This document shows, one piece after another, positions 1 to 11,638 of a DNA stretch of 64,000 bases. The first letter of the stretch is position 1; each line of letters starts with the position of its first letter. Under the pieces are notes generated by a model that had not been told where the DNA came from, did not search any database, and saw only the letters and a list, made by a program, of their open reading frames with translations. The stretch is from Cydia pomonella (Eukaryota > Arthropoda > Insecta > Lepidoptera > Tortricidae). The stretch spans positions 7,688,001 through 7,752,000 of the forward strand of contig NC_084727.1 of the NCBI RefSeq assembly GCF_033807575.1. Direction: 5' to 3'. Both the position numbers and the translations under genes were made by a program.

Positions 1-337
1 TAGGTGTTCGATCGAAAAATAGTTCTTGAAGTTTTGTGAATTTTGTTAATAAATAATTATAACCTCCTAAGTCCACAGAATCGTTAGTTTCGTTTTTGAA
101 TCTGGAACCTTGACTTATGTAATCAAAGTTAAAACTACGTTTTGGAATAAAACTTTAATAAGAGCCTCTGGGACTCAGGAGAATATTAAAATTTTGAGGT
201 GTTCGTTCAGCTGCCTGTCAGTCATACATAAAAATACCATAATAAATATGCAAATTGTTCTAACAGGAATGGAAGCATTTCACGTACTTAGGCACATTTT
301 CGTAACAGTTCCTAAAACATTATACCTATGGTACCTA
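1..337. other. Intergenic, no feature seen
   Basis: AT-rich sequence left of the first transposable element. I see no coding exon with credible codon structure, no RNA gene and no repeat shared with the rest of the window. Confidence 0.5.
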
Positions 338-879
338 TACACCGTGTTTTTTTTTCCGTTAATTTCAAGGGTGCATCCTTGAGCTTCAATTAAGTAACTT
401 TCTCAAAGACACCGGTATTCTAATTAACTCCATTTCAGAGATAATCAATAATTATTTTTTATCTGATAAGGCGCTTACGAGCGTGTACACTTGCCTTAAG
501 GCCTGTTTACATATTGATTAGTGTTTAGTACAGTTCATACATTACTAAGTAATATAAACGACGAGAAATCCTACGTTTCGAGGACGGCGTCGTCCCCGTG
601 GTCTCGGAGAAGACCACGCAGTTTTGTAAAAACCGTGAAAGTTTAAATCATCCTATTCATGATCATACATTTGCTACTAAACGTAAGTATTATCTCGGAC
701 GATGGATATGTCACAGTTTTCAATTGTTTGGTTGAGTTAAGTGTACTGCGCGTGTTATATCAACGCCATATGCAACATTTATTTACTTATTTTTTTTTTA
801 TTATCTATGCCATTTAGTTTTCTTAAACGTATTTACCGATACCTCGGAAGTTAACGGAATTCAATAAAAACACGATGTA
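338..879 (+). mobile_element. MITE, TA target site (family member 1)
   Basis: The ends are inverted copies of TACACCGTGTTTTT (right end TACATCGTGTTTTT on the opposite strand). They are flanked by TA on both sides (336-337 and 880-881), the target duplication typical of Tc1/mariner-type elements. The second copy at 38038-38459 lies in the opposite orientation and shares the subterminal blocks (for example accggtattctaattaactc). There is no transposase; it is non-autonomous. Superfamily is inferred from the TA duplication only. Confidence 0.7.
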
Positions 880-2597
880 TACTATATACAGTATATGCAA
901 AACAGTTAATGGTCTACCAAGGTCTTTCAATAATTATGGAAATCGTACCAAATTTACCTATTTTCAACATTCGTAGAAAATCACAGTGTCCTACGAAAGT
1001 ATAAACCCTAATATACATGTATGAACAGTCAGCATCAATAGTAGCGGATGAAACAACGCGCCAAAAGTATCTGACATCCCGGATAACTTTTCCAAATATA
1101 GATAAATTTCTAAGATTCACGTTCAAAACTATATCTTTTACGGTCTTAGTTGTTCTATATTAAAGACATAATTTTTTGTTAAGCCGTTACAGAATGGTTA
1201 CTTATGAAGCGTTATTTGATCCGCTACTTTTGATGCTGACTGTACATCAAAATAATATTTATGGTATGAGCACTATTTATTTGGAGCGTCCTATGAAAAC
1301 ACGCTTCTATTAGAAATAAAATTACCTATTGCAGTACAGTCGACCTGAATTATCCCATTACTATGGGAATCTCATTCCGCATTTTACATTGGTGGCAGGT
1401 GGAAATGGGTGGATCAACTCAAACATTCCCATTTGTTCCAGTATTGAGATAAAATCAGCTAAATGTCCTGTTGTCAATGTCATTAACCTTTATTTATTCC
1501 TAGACGCCATTTTATAAAGCTACGTTTTACGTTACAAGTTCACGGGTGTAAAGATTGTTAACCAAGGGATGAAAGGCACTCATTTCAGTCTCGGACTATT
1601 GGGCGCCAAACTACCTCGACAGATATGAGTGCCTTTCACCCGAGTTAGACACTACTTTTCATTTCGAATACGAGGAAAGTAATTTACATGTGCATCTAAA
1701 AAACACGGCCAAGTATAAACTCTAGTAATATTTCTTAAGGGTACTTTCAATTAACAAATTAGGTAAATGTATCGTGATTTATGGAATGGGGAGTTAAATA
1801 TTAGAATGAAAATTGTACTACAAATCCAATTAAAATCAAATTTTAATTGTTTATCGTAATATAAAAGAAAAAAACTTATTGGGAAAGTAAAATGCTCTAG
1901 TGCAGAAACGTATCGTTTTCTACACACTTTTTAGAACAACAACGACCCAATTTCAGAGCATGAAAAATGAAACGGAACAGTGTGACACGCTTGAGCAATG
2001 GCGAAGGGAGTTTTAGCCAGTGGTGTCGCTTTAGACTTCATCATCATTATATCAGCCGAAATTTAAGACGTCTATGCTGAATATAGACCCCCCCCCCCTC
2101 CCCCCGTAGCCTCGTAAGGGCCACCATACATACATACATATAAATATTTCCTGTTTTAAATTTGAACCTTGTTGTATTGTAAGTTGAGATGAATTTCGTT
2201 TGTTCGGGAAATAAAAGAAAAGCTCATTTATTTGGTTTATGAAGGTCCTAATTAGATTGAATCGTAGTGTACCTGCACACAGCTGCAAACGGTGGGTATG
2301 TACTTTTGCAGTTCACTGTACATTGAAATGCACATTGGGCCTTACGAGGCTAGGGGTCTTCACAACGAATGTTCGTACTGCCCTCATCCATAAGATCCCA
2401 TGGCGTAGTCCCTCCCCCTTTCCTTCTCCCGACAATCCTAACCAGATCGTAGGACCATTGTCTTTTCCTGCTGCATCTTTCAGTTATAAGGCCCAGGGTA
2501 CCGCTTGGTGTGGTCCTGGCCTTAGACGTATAATTGTAACAGTAGCTTTATAAAATGCGTCCCTGATATTAAAAGTGTTTACTTTTATTCTTCCGCA
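880..2597. other. Intergenic / 3' flank of ferredoxin gene
   Basis: No convincing exon is visible. It contains a short inverted repeat (1566-1642), a C-rich homopolymer tract (about 2088-2106) and an unassigned segment at about 2290-2550 that reads like diverged repeat DNA. The part next to 2597 is presumably the 3' UTR of the minus-strand ferredoxin gene, but I found no clear poly(A) signal to fix its end. Confidence 0.4.
1566..1642. repeat. Short inverted repeat (hairpin)
   Basis: The arms GGATGAAAGGCACTCAT and ATGAGTGCCTTTCACCC are near-perfect reverse complements around a loop of about 40 bases. It could be a tiny MITE remnant. No function is implied. Confidence 0.55.
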
Positions 2598-5559
2598 TCA
2601 GCTGCGCGCGTCGTTGATGGTTTCTGGAACCTTTACTTCCAGCCCGTCGAGTTCCTTAAAAGAGAATAGATCTTTGTTGTATAGCTAATCTGCACCAGCT
2701 TAGGACACACACAACCATTTATGACAGAGAGATTCTGAAGTTATTATTTTTCGTACTTATAACAAGTTGAACAATTTGTAAAATTTAAGTATAGTGCACT
2801 AAAATCACATTTACTTATTCAGGACATGTGCCGCAGTAGGGAAGATAATTAATGTAATAATAACTCTTTATCAATTACCTTAGTCATGATAATTTGGCAG
2901 CCGAGGCGAGAGGTATCCGTGAGGCCGTAGGCCAAGTCGAGCATGTCACGCTCCTCGTCACACGCCTCTTCTGGTAACCTGGTAACAATACATAACTTTG
3001 TTCAAATAAAAGGTTCAACAGGGTTGAAAATTTCCAATAGTAGATAATAAAGTTTACAGAATGCTTCATATACGTCCTTATAATACATATGCTTTTGCGA
3101 CGCCGACGCCCGGATGCCTCTTCGATTGAAGGGTAAAATTTATAAAACAGTCAATGTCGTCATGTATGGATCAAAGTATTGGGCCCTAAAGGTGACGATT
3201 AGATGAGAATGTATGGATGAAAAAGACATGCTGCGCCGACCCCGACTGTAGGGCTAAGATGGTCGGCTCTTTATCATCTGTCAGTCAGTCATGCCTGTCA
3301 CGTTCTAAGAAGTATGTAAGCGCGAAACTGACGGGTATAGTGACAAGATAAAAATGGAACCATGCTGCCACCGCTGAATGGGATAAGGGCAATCGAATGA
3401 TGACGTACTTAAGGTTTTTAACCCTTAACGCAATAACTATAAGCTATGGGGTTTGGGGGAAAAGGGGGAGAATTGGCTTTAGTGTTGGGGCTTTTCTTGG
3501 CGGAGTACGGCATTAGAGTACCAGACCAAAAATCGTTTTGACGGCCTCCTACTCTGGTCGGCAGTAACCTTCCCTACGAAGCAAGAGGTCACGGGTACGA
3601 ATAATACCTGGTAAGAGCATTTATTTATGTGTTTCGTATATCATTATCTAGTATCCATAAAATAAGCCTTGCTGATCTCACAGTGGGACTAGGTCAATGT
3701 AACATGGTTACAGGTCCAAAAATTTTTTTTTTTAATTTATTTAAAAATGACATTGATGCCCAAGGAATAGTTACCTGTCATAATCCTCCTGTTTATGTGG
3801 ATCAGATGACCGTTCCTTCACAGGCGCCTTACCCCTCAATATTCAGTTCGTTGTTGACTATGACGTCCGGTAGGGAGTCCCCTACGTTAGCGTCAACTTC
3901 ATTGAATCCACAAAAAAAGCATATAATTAACGAACCTGATCACTGGTTGTTGCCCAAGCTGAAACGGACCCGCTTCGCTCTTGCTTCGCTTTCGCTCGGT
4001 CAATAAAGGCGCATGTAACACCGATGTAAGAATCCATAAGCTACAGTGTTCGCTTAATATCAGGCAGATCGCACGCTTATTTGGCCCTGCTGTGGCATGA
4101 TAGTCAACGTGAAACTACCAGGGTGGCATAAAGTGTTAGGAGTTACCTGTCGTAGTCCTCCTGCTTCAGTATAACGTGACATGTGGAGCAGGTGAGTGTC
4201 CCTTCACAGGCGCCATAACCCTCAATGTTAAGGTCGTTGTTGACGATAACGTCGAGCAAGGAGTCTCCGACGTTCGCCTCCGCCTGCAGCCGCTTGCCGT
4301 CATATAACACGAAGGTAACTTTCACCCTGGCGATGGATAATACTGGTACAGTGAAATGTATGAACGATTACTTTTTTTAATAACATGATTTTTTTTATTT
4401 ACAATAATAATATACATAATTGGCATATACCGAGGATTACTATAGCTAGCTTAAATCTAAAATGGGCCCTTGAGGCATTGTACCAAGGATGCTGGCGGCA
4501 TTTCCTTGTTGTATCGGAATACTGATACGTTGTGGGAGGAAGCCTCCAGCTCTTCGGTCACCAGTTACAATGTAGGTACAATGTCATTATATATTAAACT
4601 AACGTTTGCGGGCGCAATTGCCCTATAGCTAGAGAAAGCTCACGAAATTAAATAAATAAAGATTGGAGGATTAAATTTTATGAATATATATCTCAACCGG
4701 TTACTAAGGTGACTGACTGACCTAATATCAAAAACCTAACCCAACCCAGATGACCTAGCAAGTTGATATTTGGCATCCAGCTGGGCAATAGTATAGTTAA
4801 GAACCTAAGATAAAGAAACAGTGATTTTTACGAATTGTAACATTTTCCAAAAAAACTGTTTTTATTTACACGCTGCGGTCGCTTTTCATTTTTGAATGTA
4901 AATATTTGTAAAAAACAATACAAGCTTGTACAAAAAGCATCATGATATTTCTCACAGAAATCTGAGACCCAAGCATATGTATACACAATCTTTGCACAAT
5001 TCCTGGAAAAACATCATTATTGCGAAAAAAGTGTGTATTACTTGGCCAGTAAAATATATAATAAATTACCGATAACCTTTAAGTCACTAAATATATTAGA
5101 ATTAAAAAATAAGCTTATGACGTTATTAATTCATAAGCAAAGTACTTATAAGTCAATTCAACGGTTTAAAAGCAAACCAACTTATCTTGGCCTGACTCTA
5201 ATATTATTGAACATTGAAACTACATCATTATATTCTTTAAAGCAAACAATAGGTCTTAAGATAGGCTGTTATCTTGTTGCGTCTTAGCAGTTAAGTAGTT
5301 ATTCAAGTGTAATTGAATGAGTTTATCAGTTGAGTTTATCAATATTATATTGTGTAATCAATGCCAAATTGATCTCACTAGGAAACGAAAGATATTGCTT
5401 TAAATACAAAATTACGACTTACTTTTCATCCTTTAACGCCTTTATAGATGTGGAGAGCGATGCAGGACTGCCGAAATTACTATATTTATTCCTAAAACCG
5501 TTATTTAGGCACCGTATTCGTGGATAGGTGAAAGTTCTTAAAATATGTCTGTAAAACAT
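2598..5559 (-). CDS. Fdx1: Adrenodoxin-type mitochondrial [2Fe-2S] ferredoxin
   Basis: Four coding exons join in phase: 5559-5423, 4326-4147, 2978-2879 and 2654-2598, giving 157 aa. All introns are GT-AG. The first exon gives an Arg-rich, acid-free N-terminus (MFYRHILRTFTYPRIRC) typical of a mitochondrial presequence. The exon 1/2 junction completes a Lys codon (AA|G), which fixes the start of exon 2. Residues 84-96 read GACEGTLTCSTCH, and with a later GCQ they supply the four cluster cysteines (Cys86, 92, 95, 133; CX5CX2C...C). MLDLAYGLTDTSRLGCQ and the VPETINDARS C-terminus match the adrenodoxin branch more closely than FDX2. The family passes electrons from NADPH-ferredoxin reductase to mitochondrial P450s (ecdysteroid synthesis in insects) and Fe-S or heme assembly. 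It is head-to-head with the TTC1-like gene. Intron 2 carries a dead copy of exon 2. The ATG at 5559 is preferred because the longer reading frame upstream opens only with TTG. Confidence 0.93.
3120..3240 (+). repeat. Decayed LINE fragment (RTE-like RT C-terminal region)
   Basis: One plus-strand frame reads RLKGKIYKTVNVVMYGSKYW then ALKVT, close to the 'K-Y-x-T-V-x-x-x-x-LYGSE-W-K' block near the end of RTE-type reverse transcriptases. It is broken by stops. It lies in intron 2 of the ferredoxin gene. The assignment rests on motif recognition only. Confidence 0.55.
3255..3385. repeat. Interspersed repeat fragment
   Basis: The stretch from 'ggtcggctctttatcatctg' to 'ataaaaatggaaccatgctg' resembles a short lepidopteran interspersed repeat I have seen elsewhere. 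There is no second copy in this window to confirm it. Confidence 0.3.
3540..3708 (+). repeat. Highly diverged tRNA-derived SINE
   Basis: It is alignable by eye to the SINE at 8914-9190: 'gtaagagcatttattt' follows a degraded B box, and the 3' block 'ataagccttgctgatctcacagtgggacta' matches 'acaagccttattgagcttactgtgggactt'. It is the oldest-looking member of the family here and lies in intron 2 of the ferredoxin gene. Confidence 0.65.
3769..3912 (-). pseudogene. Decayed tandem copy of ferredoxin exon 2
   Basis: On the minus strand this segment repeats most of exon 2 (4147-4326) about 380 bases downstream in transcription order. The copy keeps ANVGDSL, DVIVNNELNIEG and GACEGT, and even the GTAACT 5' splice site. 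A stop replaces the Tyr before GACEGT, another stop follows GACEGTV, and small deletions break the frame afterwards. It cannot code for a working cluster-binding segment. The simplest reading is an exon duplication that once offered an alternative exon and then decayed. Confidence 0.85.
4985..5290 (+). mobile_element. 5'-truncated non-LTR retrotransposon tail
   Basis: The plus-strand frame from about 5033 reads LASKIYNKLP, then a Leu/Lys-rich stretch with LKNKLMTLLIHKQSTY. This is the usual C-terminal tail of Jockey/CR1-group reverse transcriptase ORFs ('N-x-LP...F-x-x-L-x-x-L'). The catalytic RT domain is absent. It is inserted in intron 1 of the ferredoxin gene, antisense to it. Confidence 0.6.
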
Positions 5560-6330
5560 TTTGATGCTTGTACACGACGGAAATTGATGAGTCACTACGC
5601 GTAAGAATACCCTCTCCGGACGCAAACGCTCTCGAGACAATCGTATGCTAATATTTGAACAAAATATTAGAAATTACAATTGACCCTGAATTGATTTACT
5701 AAATTTTAGGTTAAATTACGTTTCGTTATACAAAACAGACGAGTCTAATGTCATCTGTTTATGTACGACTTTATGCTTTTATATCAAGAAGAAAGTAAAC
5801 TCATCTCCATGTTAATTGAAAAATATATTTTGTAAAAAATTATTTTCTTTTACCGAAATAATATTAAATGATATGAATGCGTGTGAAGATGACCCGTTTG
5901 GTGCAGCTCAAATACTTAATACATGCAATAATTAAACGCTCCATGAGTGTTGCCAAGTGTAGGTTTTTAGAGGAAAGTTGTGCTTTTACACTGATCTTTT
6001 TTGAGTGACGATTAACTTTCCAAACTGCTTCAACATATAAATTCAAATACAACTCAAGGCAACTCTACGTTCTTTGTTTTGTGTTACCGAATAACAATGT
6101 ATTTGGTAACATACCCATTAAAAAAAATATTTTTAATAATGTGGAGTTATTTTTCTTATTTGGCAACATAGGCTATGACATTGACAACTATCATTAGAAC
6201 AAAAAGATCTGTCAAAAGCGTACACCTCGAATGAACACTAAATGCGCTAAAAAATACTGTTTCGTCATTTATTACTTGAATTCTTTACACATGAAATAGT
6301 TAGCCTTTTCCTATATTATTTGTGAACACT
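5560..6330. promoter_or_regulatory. Shared divergent promoter region (ferredoxin / TTC1)
   Basis: The start codons of the two genes lie about 770 bases apart on opposite strands with no repeat between them, so both 5' UTRs and promoters must fit here, unless there are further non-coding exons. I could not pick out a convincing TATA box, so start sites are not assigned. Confidence 0.5.
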
Positions 6331-9300
6331 ATGTCCGAGCGGCTAAAGAGCACACAGCAGGTATCTAACGAGGAAGTAATCGAAGATTTGACTAGGGACC
6401 TTAAATCGTCTTTAAGTACAGAAAACACGTCGGAGGAATTCGTGATTGACCCTACAACCAGTGCTGAGGAACTTCCGCCTCCCGCAGACGGCCCAGGACA
6501 GACGTCAGGTGAGTCAATAGCATAAGTATAAGGCGGTAATACAAAACTATCCTAATGTTGCAATGCCTATACACACAAAGACCGCGCCCGAAACTTTTTC
6601 TTGTCTTGGCAAGCTTTATAATAATTTATATTATATGTATATAAGTCAGTATGCCTTAACTGTATTGTATGATAATTTAGAAGATATGTTTGGTAGCCAA
6701 ACTGAGAAAGTAGGATATTAGAGGAAATCACATAAACATGTTTTGATTAACTCAATGTGACATTAATAAAAGGGATGAACAGGGGTAACTCCACCGACGA
6801 GATATGAGGATACTTTTACATAAATCAACTACATAATGACATTGTTTTCTTATGACCAAACTTACCATTTCAGAACCTTTAAACTATGTACACCTAGAGA
6901 AAGATCCTGACCAGAAGGATGAGCCAGACAGTGACTCCGACTCTATAGACGAGGAGTCCCTCAAGGATGCTGAGGTGGCCCTCACAGATGATGAGAAGGC
7001 GGAGAGGCAGCTCATAGCCGAGGAGCTGAAGACGGTTGGCAATGAGGCTTTTAAAGATGGCCAGTTTGAGAGGAGCATTGAGAAATACACAGAAGGTAGG
7101 AAATTTATTTGGGTTTTTACAAGACTATAGGAAGACTTATTTATTATTTTAGCAGTTGATGTTTGTGTTATGTGTCTGATTCCACAGTAGTATCAAGCCT
7201 ACAGGCACAGCTATCTGGATACAATTTGCATGTTGTTCCAATGTGTGAGCAGGATGCTGCTATAATATGTGCGTTGTCTTGCTCAACAATCAGGGTGTGA
7301 ATAGAATTGATTTTGAATGAGATGTTATTGCTTTGTTTTATTTTATGAGTTTGAAAGAGATTTTTTTCCAATAAAATTATATCCTGCTTGTTAAATCTTT
7401 AAATTTTTCTATTTGTTAAGCTAGATGATGTGGATTCGCTCACAATATTATCTAGGCTTAATATCTATACTAATCGGCTTTGATATTGATTTCCTGATCA
7501 CTACAGGCAAAATCAGGTAGTATACCTGAGTGTATGTTTTTAATGTTAATTTTGTCAATTGTTTTCACCTACAGCTCTGTTTATCCTCTTTATGCTCAAC
7601 TAATCAAAAATTACCAAATACAAACAAATGTGACACATCCACACATTAAGAGTCCCCCGCAAGCTCGGCAGAATTTCCATACAAATGGAGTTTCTTTCTC
7701 ATTTTAAAACTATGTGTTGGATTGTAATGGAACTTTGCGCATACAATGACATGAGATATATTAGGCTACCCATAAGCTCCATCATCCGGCACATTGAAAT
7801 GGTCAAATGTAAAGCTCTTGAGTAGCTAATGGATCTTTCCTTAGGGGGCAACTACATAACAAATCCCTATGGGTCGAAATGTATTCGCAAGGGCCCCCGA
7901 AAATTAGAAGATAAGATAAGATAAGACCAGCTGACGGTCTTTCCACCACGATACAACCAACCGGCTGAGGATTTTTTAAAATTAACAATAACATCTAAAC
8001 TATCATCTGACAAAGAATCAAATGGGAGGCGATTACTCATTTTTTTTTACGTGTTTCGGTGGCTGCCCTTCCACAACTGTCTACTGAAACTACATAACTA
8101 ATTACAGCCCTAGATATACCTTATCCTATTGTAAGTACAAAGCTTCAGAGCAATCTAGCCAGTCTTTGTAGACTACGTTTGTATGGACAACCGAGCTCGC
8201 TGCACACTAGTACATCATTTGCTCCATATTCCAGGTTTAAAAATCTGCCCACTGCAGTTTACTCAGCAGCGCTCGGTGCTGTATTGCAACCGTAGCGCCG
8301 CCAAGATGAAGCTCCTCAAGTACGAACAGGCTATCAAGGACTGTAGCAAGGCTATTGAGCTGGACGACAAGTATCTCAAGGCTTACATCAGGTATGCATG
8401 TTTGTGTACCATGTGTGTTATTGGGAGTAGAGAGTCCAAAGTAGTCATACTCTTTGAACATAAATTAATGAGCGCCCGCAGATGAAAACAAGTGTCTGGT
8501 TGTCATTATTCATTGTATCCAAAATAGCGCACTCAAATAGTAAAAATGGCTTTTGGCTTAGGTTTTCCATATGTGTGTATGTGTAAGTGACCGATCCAAC
8601 ATTCAATCCACATTCCACAGACGCACGTTCGTCATACTAGTTATGCCGCTCACCATACAATCTTTATTGCACAATTACATGAAGGTACAAATGGCGGACT
8701 TAATGCCTTAAGGCATTTTCTACCAGTCAACCAATGGGTGATATTCTTTTGAAACGGAGTGTAAACTGTCCTAAAGTTAGACCAAGCTAAGTTGGCAGCA
8801 ATTTTGACAGTCCAGACTGAATGTAATGTTATGTAAACGTCATAATAGAAATTTGACACACATTTGGCGGCACGAGGAGTATGAGACAGAATTAACAAAA
8901 TACTTTATTTTTTGACGACCAGTTTGGCCTAGTGGATAGTGACCCTGCCTAAGAAGCCGATGGTTCCGGGTTCAAATCCTGGTAAGGGCATTTATTCGTG
9001 TGATGAGCATGGATATTTGTTCTTGAGTCATGGGTGTTTTCTATGTATTTAAGTATTTATAAATATTTATATATTATATATATCGTTGCCTAAGTACCCT
9101 CAACACAAGCCTTATTGAGCTTACTGTGGGACTTAGTCAATTTGTGTAATAATGTTCTATAATATTTATTTATTATTTATTTATTTATTTTATCTTTTCA
9201 GGCGAGCTCAATCCTACGAAGCCACAGAAAAGCTGGATGAATGTCTCGCAGACTACAAAAAGATACTAGAGCTAGACCCCTCACACAAAGAGGCTCAAAA

Positions 9301-9481
9301 AGCTACCATCCGGCTCCCGCCGCTCATAGAAGAAAAAAACGAAAAGCTAAAAGCCGAAATGCTCGGCAAGCTGAAGGACTTGGGAAACATGATTTTGAAA
9401 CCGTTTGGACTTTCCACAGACAACTTCAAGTTGGAACAAGATGGCGAAACAAAGGGATATAAGATTAATTTTAAACAATAA
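6331..9481 (+). CDS. TTC1: Tetratricopeptide repeat protein 1 (TTC1) orthologue
   Basis: Four coding exons join in phase: 6331-6508, 6874-7095, 8235-8391 and 9202-9481, giving 278 aa. The N-terminal third is acidic and low-complexity (DSDSDSIDEE around residues 78-87). Three TPRs follow: about 109-142 (VGNEAFKDGQFERSIEKYTE), about 150-183 (YCNRSAAKMKLLKYEQAIKD) and about 184-217 (EKLDECLADYKKILELDP). The C-terminus (EEKNEKLKAEMLGKLKDLGN, then ILKPFGLSTDNF) is the diagnostic TTC1 tail. Family members bind Hsp70/Hsp90 C-termini and Ras/G-alpha proteins in the cytoplasm. That role is family knowledge, not visible here. The stop codon overlaps an AATAAA. Intron 3 contains a CR1 tail and a SINE whose 3' end abuts the last acceptor. 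Exon 1 starts at the first ATG that is in frame with the acidic domain. Confidence 0.94.
8650..8745 (-). repeat. Truncated CR1 3'-end fragment
   Basis: On the minus strand, 'ttgactggtagaaaatgcc' followed by 'gcattaagtccgccatttg' and the terminal 'gcaataaagatt' match the 3' end of the full CR1-type element at 48770-53474. It is only the last 100 bases or so, as expected of incomplete reverse transcription. It is in intron 3 of the TTC1 gene. Confidence 0.75.
8914..9190 (+). repeat. tRNA-derived SINE
   Basis: It has a pol III A-box region (TTTGGCCTAGTGGATAGTGAC) and B box (GGTTCAAATCC), then an AT-rich body and a conserved 3' block (ccttattgagcttactgtgg) with a TTTA-rich tail. Related copies are at 3540, 20735, 29222, 40439, 56092 and 56850. 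Its tail ends about 10 bases before the acceptor of TTC1 exon 4 and makes up most of the local pyrimidine tract. Confidence 0.85.
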
Positions 9482-9482
9482 A
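9477..9482 (+). terminator. Poly(A) signal AATAAA overlapping TTC1 stop
   Basis: AATAAA spans the TAA stop of the TTC1 gene (CAATAAA). A second AATAAA lies about 80 bases downstream (within ccacagaataaataatag). If the first is used, the 3' UTR is only about 20-30 bases. Confidence 0.55.
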
Positions 9483-11638
9483 TTTTTATAAAGCTATTGT
9501 TTTGGTTTTTGTCACATTTTTTTTTTAATTATTAAATTTCATCTGTAAAACCACAGAATAAATAATAGTACAACCGTAGAAATGACACTTCCGACACGAA
9601 TTATGCTGTCCCTTTATCCCTTTCGGCCATTTAGGGTTGTCAAAATTCGAGTCAAGTTGTGTCAATCCTAATTATTGCTCGGAGCAATGCTGAGCCGAAC
9701 GGAGCCGGGAAAATCCGAAAGGAGGAGTGTCGCCCCACTAGTAAAACCAAGAAAACTGTCGGAAGCACATGCAGCATGACCCGAGCGAAAATGTTAAACG
9801 AAATTATTTACCTACTAGTGTCTGTGAGCTGTAGTCCTTGCTCTATGGCTGTCATTTTGGAAAATGTCCAAAAAGTATCTATTGAACCTACACATATTTT
9901 CACGAGAATAGGTTGAAAATTGGAAAGTATTTTTGCCCAAGTTAAAACGGAGAATTCCGCTTCTGGTTAGTTAGGAACCTTCAACCGGGGAGAACATGGA
10001 TAATATGGAGTGAGATTTCTTAAAATCTAACCACCCATATAACTGTAATCAAAGATACATTGATTGAGTTTATTCTCTATTACAATCAATTCTCTTTACT
10101 GTAATAAAACATTTTTCAGAAATGTCTACTCCCTAATAGATGGCGGTGTAATTCAATATAATTCAGTAATTTCTACTCGCTAATAGATGGCGCTGTAATT
10201 TATATAATCCGGTCGAACATTGTAGGGGTGTATATTAAAGAACCGTTTGACGTAGACGAAAATACGCCCACACAAACTGTCAGTGGGACAGCTAGAATTG
10301 TGTTAAGTTTGGTTTGGTCGATGTGATTTATTTTACCACTCAGCACAAGTTTTGCATCACCTATGGCGTTAAATAATAAGGTAAACGATTGCTTACAATA
10401 TTATTAACTTAATAACTTGTCAGGTGGTGCAGGATAAGTATTTTCGGTGATTCACCCTGTGCTACTTTTGCCCTTTGCAAGTTTGTATATGTTATGCAAA
10501 TATTTATATGTTAGTGCTTCTTCCCTATGACGTTGGCCATTCAGTACATTTCCCTATTGTTTCCAAAGAAAATCTCAGTAATTCTTAGTAAAGAACGCGG
10601 CATTTAAATTGAGAAATAGCAAGTGTTTGTTGCGGTTTTTACGTATTTTCATAAAAACAAATATTGAATGTAAATGATGTAGGTACATGAAATATAATCA
10701 AACACTAATCCTTAAGCCATGCATGAAACTATACTTGTTTATTTAAATTAATAATTAATATAATTTCTTTATTTTAAAACAAATTGAGTTCCATGTCTTC
10801 CTTTTCCTGTTTCCTCAAGTTTATTACTCATATCTCAATATTTGTAATACTATAATTATATTACAATTTTTATGCCATGTATTTTATTGTATTATCTTAG
10901 TCAAAATTAAGTACCTACATCATTTATAGCAGTGGTGATTTAAAAACAAAAATTAATGATGGAACTTAATCATTTAAATGTATAATTATTGGAGCAATAA
11001 AGAATATTTTCTTACTTACTAATTTATAACAACCTCTAGCAGCCCAGATGCCTATATTACAATGCGCTTATGAACGTCCAATAAAGCTACGGCTCTAACC
11101 TTACACCTCTGACCCAAGAAGATTTAAGTCCCCCCTCGCTTGGATACCCTCCTCGGTATCCCAATGTGGATAATATTTTAACCATGTACCACACTCGAGA
11201 AGCCATTCTGTGGGCAGATCAGTTAGTAATGTTTGCAAGTATAAGGTATTTGTATCCTGGTATTTAATCATAATGGATGGAGTAGCTGTAATTTTTAGAA
11301 TAATATACCAAAAAGTGTCCGACAAAAAACCATAAATCTAATCATAGACAGCGCACTTCACTCCGTCAATATCGCCCCGGTTCTTATCTACTCTAGCGCT
11401 ACTCTGGAGAGATTTGGAACTATTATTTATAGCTGACAGCTGGACACTTTTGCAACAATTCTGCCTAAGGATTTTCTGTTCCTTGCCTCTACCTTCCATA
11501 GTTTATTGATTTATTTGCAAACATTACTAACTGATGTGCCCACAAAATGCCTCCTTGAGTCTGGTGTATGATTTTGACAAATAAAAATTGTATTTGTCTT
11601 GGCAATTTTTGATGTGTTGTCGGTTAGAGGTTAAGATA
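9483..11638. other. Intergenic, repeat relics only
   Basis: No exon recognised. A 50-base-spaced direct duplication of 'tctactcsctaatagatggcg' lies at about 10123-10202. The stretch at 9590-9760 ('ttatgctgtccctttatccc', 'cggagcaatgctgagccgaa') looks like interspersed repeat DNA. The remainder is AT-rich and unassigned. Confidence 0.45.

Noticed and set aside
3629..4006. 125-codon plus-strand protein
   Set aside because: It is antisense to the dead ferredoxin exon copy and partly SINE.
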